Source: an uncultured Lachnospiraceae bacterium (GTDB taxonomy: Bacteria; Bacillota; Clostridia; Lachnospirales; Lachnospiraceae). Taken from it: DNA of 8,253 nt. The notes beneath the pieces were generated by a model. The model was not told the DNA's origin, ran no database searches, and saw only the letters and a program-made list of their open reading frames with translations. Location of the stretch: assembly GCA_947176785.1 (NCBI GenBank), contig CAMWSA010000158.1, positions 1 through 8,253 of the forward strand. The letters are read 5' to 3'. Positions 5,504 to 8,253 of the stretch are shown here, one piece after another. The stretch's first letter is position 1. Every line of letters starts with the position of its first letter. The position numbers and the translations under genes were made by a program.

Positions 5504-6595
5504 ATGGCATTGGTACCTGCAATTTGTACGCAGTGTGGAGCGCAAATTGAAGTAGATAATACACATGAGGCCGGGATATGTAAATATTGTGGAACTGCCT
5601 TTGTTATTGAAAAAGCTATTAATACTTATAATGTCAGGAATGTTGTAAATGTTCAAAGCGGCGGAAACACGATCAACATTACAGCTGCCGATCAATCAAA
5701 CAAGTATATAATGATGGCCCGCAAGTATAAGATCAACGGCGATTCTGAAAAAGCCGAAAAATTTTATACACTTGCATTAGAAGGACAACCGGATAATTGG
5801 GAGCCAAATTTTTATAGTACTTATTATTCTGTAATGCGGGCAGATGATGAAGAAATACCGGTCAAAGCCAATCAAATGCAAAGCAGCATCGTAGTTTCAG
5901 TAGAGTTAATGAAGGAAAACGTATCAGATGACGGATGGATCACAAATATTTGTGAAATGCACGGAAGGCTGATGAATTTATCAACATGTTTATTTAATTC
6001 CTATAGAGCATATTTTATAGCCAACAGAAAATATTCAAATGAAAATAGAAAATATAATTATGCAGTGCAGGCAATAGTTGGTATATTGTATAGATTCGGG
6101 GAACAATTAGAAGTACATTTTTCCTCAAATCGTCAAATTATGGACATGGCAGTGGGCAGTTGGAAGTATGCATTATCAATTAGACAAACATTTTTTGCAG
6201 GTAAGCCGATATATAATAACAGTGGAAATGGAGATTCTAAAAGTTCCGTACGGGCTGAAATAGAATACTATGCTGGTAAAATTAAAGCATTTGACCCTGC
6301 ATATAAGGCTCCTAAAGCAAAGGGGTGCTATATTGCAACCTGCGTATATGGATCTTATGACTGTCCTCAGGTATGGACACTCAGGCGTTTTCGCGATGAT
6401 ACATTGAATGGAACCTGGTATGGAAGAGCGTTCATCAAATGTTACTACGCCGTCAGTCCGACGCTGGTAAAATGGTTCGGCAATCATAAGTGGTTTAGAG
6501 CTTTCTGGAAGAAATATCTGGACAAGATAGTGAAAAAACTGAATCGTCTTGGAGTAGAAAGCACACGATATTATGACGAATCATTTCCATACTGA
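5504..6595 (+). CDS. Zinc-ribbon / CFI-box-CTERM domain protein
   Basis: A 363-residue soluble protein with three parts. Residues 8-29 form a zinc ribbon with two CxxC knuckles (CTQC 8-11 and CKYC 26-29). A short strand-rich linker (VRNVVNVQSGGNTINI, 44-59) follows. Residues 68-95 resemble a tetratricopeptide-like helical pair (ARKYKINGDSEKAEKFYTLA), and the helical middle continues to about 265. The C-terminal part from residue 274 (GCYIATCVYGSY, then LRRFRDDTLNGTWYGRAF and YYAVSP) matches the CFI-box-CTERM module, whose typical form is GCFIATAxYGS...LRxFRD...SP. Here Tyr replaces Phe in the box and Cys replaces the usual Ala in IATC. Such proteins are widespread but their function is unknown; the ribbon suggests binding to nucleic acid or protein. 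It is AT-rich, stands alone in the region, and begins just beyond the broken minus-strand frame. Domain calls are from recognisable motifs; the role is not inferable. Confidence 0.85.
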   Translation: MALVPAICTQCGAQIEVDNTHEAGICKYCGTAFVIEKAINTYNVRNVVNVQSGGNTINITAADQSNKYIMMARKYKINGDSEKAEKFYTLALEGQPDNWEPNFYSTYYSVMRADDEEIPVKANQMQSSIVVSVELMKENVSDDGWITNICEMHGRLMNLSTCLFNSYRAYFIANRKYSNENRKYNYAVQAIVGILYRFGEQLEVHFSSNRQIMDMAVGSWKYALSIRQTFFAGKPIYNNSGNGDSKSSVRAEIEYYAGKIKAFDPAYKAPKAKGCYIATCVYGSYDCPQVWTLRRFRDDTLNGTWYGRAFIKCYYAVSPTLVKWFGNHKWFRAFWKKYLDKIVKKLNRLGVESTRYYDESFPY

Positions 6596-6741
6596 CCGGA
6601 ATAGCACTTATGAGTACCATATAGTCCTTGCGGTTTCCTTCCATCGCTTCTCTATTCAGGCCAAAAGCCAAGGATAGAATTGAACTTATCCAGGAGTATA
6701 TCAAACCGAAATTTGCTCATTGGGATTAAGGAAAAAAATTA
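6596..6741. other. Short gap between the CFI-box gene and the T-box promoter
   Basis: No terminator with a T run is visible after the CFI-box gene; the best fold, GGATA (6672-6676) with TATCC (6687-6691), is only five pairs. A 33-codon plus-strand frame from TTG 6628 to the TAA at 6727-6729 encodes a protein-like tail (KAKDRIELIQEYIKPKFAHW) with no start or ribosome-binding site. It may be the end of a deleted gene. Confidence 0.25.
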
Positions 6742-6769
6742 TTGACAAATCCCCCACAGATACTATAAA
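6742..6769 (+). promoter_or_regulatory. Promoter of the T-box / ileS unit
   Basis: TTGACA (6742-6747) is followed after 16 bases by TATAAA (6764-6769); TAAAAT at 6766-6771 would give 18. Transcription would start near 6776, just before T-box stem I. Confidence 0.78.
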
Positions 6770-6775
6770 ATGAGG

Positions 6776-7050
6776 AAAACGTTGAAAGAGGCAAGTAGTA
6801 TTTACCGGAATTTACAGAGAGTCAGGGCAGATGAGAACTGACAAGGAAAGTAAAATACGAAAATCACTCTGGAGTTGCAGGCTGAAAATTGCAAGGACAT
6901 GGCTGGCAGATTTGGCGGGTCTGGTGTATGCGTGAGTAAGTCGTGCCGGTTTTCCACCGTTATTTGGGAGGCATATGCTGGTATGTTCGTGCAGGTGGTG
7001 TAAAAATTGAGAAGCGCAAGCCCTCATCCTGGAATGGATGGGGGCTTTTT
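6776..7050 (+). ncRNA. T-box riboswitch, Ile-specific (AUC specifier)
   Basis: This leader should sense the charging state of tRNA-Ile and control transcription of the downstream synthetase. Visible T-box parts are: the AGTA element of the specifier loop (6794-6797); an AGAGAG bulge (6817-6822); a TCAG/CTGA stem (6822-6825 with 6838-6841) with GATG in its loop (6830-6833); and GAAAATCAC, in which ATC (6863-6865) is the expected specifier codon for Ile. The antiterminator bulge is probably TGGT within GCAGGTGGTG (6991-7000), complementary to the ACCA end of tRNA-Ile with discriminator A. It departs from the usual AGGGTGGNACCGCG. A strong terminator closes the element. The codon matches the downstream gene, which is independent support. 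Confidence 0.85.
7018..7050 (+). terminator. Rho-independent terminator of the T-box leader
   Basis: AAGCCCTCATCC (7018-7029) pairs with GGATGGGGGCTT (7036-7047), 12 pairs including one G-U, around a TGGAAT loop. The run TTTTT (7046-7050) follows. It should form when charged tRNA-Ile is plentiful. Confidence 0.9.
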
Positions 7051-7319
7051 GTAATTCTCCTGTTCTTTAGGAATTGCTTCTGAGAAGTAAAGCCGCACTG
7101 TCCGGGCAGAAACGGAACTTTTACACAGTAGTTTTCTATCGGTACACGGACAGTATCCGAAAGCCGGAAAGGCCGGACAGAGATATCAGGCACCGTGTAT
7201 GGAAAGGAAATCTACAAAACCTTATGCAGACACTTGCAGGCAAGGACTTCCTGCGTTAAAGGGCATGTTTTCTGCGCAGTGCTGCTTGGGTTTTCCGGAT
7301 TAGGAGAGGAGGATTTATC
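7051..7319 (+). other. Long leader between the T-box terminator and ileS
   Basis: About 270 bases separate the terminator from ileS, which is long for such a leader. CTGTCCGG (7098-7105) can pair either with CGGACAG (7147-7153) or with CCGGACAG (7173-7180), giving two exclusive folds. A GCAGG/CCTGC stem (7236-7240 with 7250-7254) lies further down. A 61-codon frame starting at TTG 7074 has no ribosome-binding site and looks incidental. The ribosome-binding site of ileS is AGGAGG at 7307-7312. Confidence 0.4.
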
Positions 7320-8253
7320 ATGAAGTATGAGGAATTGTCAAACAAGCCGGAACTGGCGCTGATCCAGGAGGAGGTGCTGGATTTCTGGAAAAAGGAGAAG
7401 ATTTTTGAAAAGTCCGTAAAGCAACGCACCGGGGAGGAAGTGGTTTTCTATGACGGACCGCCATTCCCCACGGGGAAGCCCCACCATGGGACGGTACTGG
7501 TGTCCTTTATCAAGGACATGATCGCCAGATATTGGACCATGCGGGGATACCGCGTCCCCAGGGTCTGGGGCTGGGACTGCCATGGGCTTCCCATTGAGAA
7601 CCAGGCCGAGACGCTGCTTCATATCACGGACAAAAACGAGATCGAGAAGAGTCTTGGCATCCACAAATTCAATGAGAAATGCTATGAGATCGTGGCGGGC
7701 AACAACGAGGCATGGAAAGAATATGTGGAACAGATGGCCCGCTGGGTGGACTATGACGGTGCATACAAGACCATGGACCGGGATTTCATGGAGAGTGTCA
7801 TGTGGGCCTTTAAACAGTGCTACGACAAGGGGTATATCTACAGGGACTACCGTGTCACCCCCTACTGTATGCACTGCGAGACCTCCCTGTCCATTTCCGA
7901 CACCAGGGAGTCCGATTCCACAAGGCTGAGGCAGGACCGATGGGTCATCGCCCGGTTTCGGGCGGAGGAGGTCATTGACGGTAAGCAGGTGTACTTCCTG
8001 GCCTGGACCACCACCCCCTGGACCCTGCCCTCCAATATGTGTCTGTCCGTAGGGGAGAAGCTGGATTACGCTTATGTGGCGGTGAAGGACAGCGTCTATG
8101 TGGCCTGCAAAAACACGCTTGCAAGCTACGAAAGGATTTTTGGGAAAGATCCTTTGATCCTGAGGGAATGCAAGGGCTCTGACCTGCTGGGAAAGACCTA
8201 TGAGCCTCTGTTTGACTACTTTGTGGACAGGAAAGAGGCGGGGGCCTTCCGGG
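7320..8253 (+). CDS. ileS: Isoleucyl-tRNA synthetase, N-terminal 311 residues (runs off the right edge)
   Basis: The frame begins at ATG 7320, seven bases after AGGAGG, and stays open for 311 codons to the window end; full IleRS is usually 900-1100 residues. The enzyme attaches isoleucine to tRNA-Ile in the cytoplasm. Typical class I IleRS elements are the start of the Rossmann core (FYDGPPFPTG, 43-52), GWDCHGLPIE (84-93), the RWVDYDGAYKTMD block (141-153) and a Cys pair in PYCMHCETSLS (181-191). WTTTPWTLPSN (229-239) marks the threonine-rich start of the CP1 editing domain. The signature HIGH is replaced by HHGT (55-58), so the final histidine is Thr; the rest aligns without gaps. The KMSKS loop and anticodon-binding part lie outside. 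The upstream T-box with an AUC specifier fits this identity. It could be the sole IleRS or a second, specialised copy. Confidence 0.95.
   Translation, partial: MKYEELSNKPELALIQEEVLDFWKKEKIFEKSVKQRTGEEVVFYDGPPFPTGKPHHGTVLVSFIKDMIARYWTMRGYRVPRVWGWDCHGLPIENQAETLLHITDKNEIEKSLGIHKFNEKCYEIVAGNNEAWKEYVEQMARWVDYDGAYKTMDRDFMESVMWAFKQCYDKGYIYRDYRVTPYCMHCETSLSISDTRESDSTRLRQDRWVIARFRAEEVIDGKQVYFLAWTTTPWTLPSNMCLSVGEKLDYAYVAVKDSVYVACKNTLASYERIFGKDPLILRECKGSDLLGKTYEPLFDYFVDRKEAGAFR

Noticed and set aside
6495..6704. 69-codon minus-strand frame at the end of the CFI-box gene.
   Set aside because: Half of it is antisense to the CFI-box gene and it shows no family resemblance or ribosome-binding site.
1..8253. 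CRISPR array, tRNA, rRNA or insertion sequence.
   Set aside because: No regularly spaced repeats, cloverleaf, rRNA signature or transposase motif was seen on either strand.

Overview
The window looks like a chromosomal segment of a low-to-moderate GC Firmicute, most likely class Clostridia and probably a Lachnospiraceae-type gut bacterium. This rests on strong AGGAGG ribosome-binding sites, consensus TTGACA promoters, a T-box leader in front of an isoleucyl-tRNA synthetase, an AAA-ATPase-like gene of the kind abundant in gut Clostridia, and a CFI-box protein with an N-terminal zinc ribbon. The taxonomic call is inference from family resemblance; no rRNA or other marker is present.

Layout. 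(1) Positions 1-440, minus strand: the 5' part of an AAA-ATPase-like gene that leaves the window at its left edge. (2) Positions 441-902: a divergent intergenic region. A minus-strand promoter at 651-679 feeds a folded leader of about 200 nt ahead of the ATPase gene. A consensus plus-strand promoter at 752-780 feeds the ABC operon. An 11-bp inverted repeat (656-706) lies between them and overlaps the minus promoter. (3) Positions 903-3401, plus strand: a tight three-gene operon of one ATPase and two unlike ABC-2 permeases, which together make one membrane transporter of unknown substrate. (4) Positions 3402-6729: a visibly AT-richer stretch that looks like accessory or decayed DNA. It holds a frameshifted, truncated MerR regulator (3499-3632, minus) still facing an intact MerR-type operator/promoter with a 19-bp spacer, two strong tandem hairpins, an unrecognised 352-residue protein, a minus-strand 71-codon frame with no convincing start, and a 363-residue zinc-ribbon/CFI-box protein. 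(5) Positions 6742-8253: a promoter, a complete T-box riboswitch with an AUC (Ile) specifier and terminator, a long post-terminator leader, and the first 311 codons of an isoleucyl-tRNA synthetase whose HIGH signature reads HHGT.

How the parts work together. The ABC trio is one functional unit. The T-box and ileS are one regulatory unit: uncharged tRNA-Ile should permit read-through into the synthetase gene. The middle AT-rich genes show no clear joint pathway and appear to be separate transcription units in a region that has suffered deletion. The most interesting items are the atypical IleRS active-site motif, the stranded MerR operator, and the unknown 352-residue protein with its hairpin-rich upstream region.
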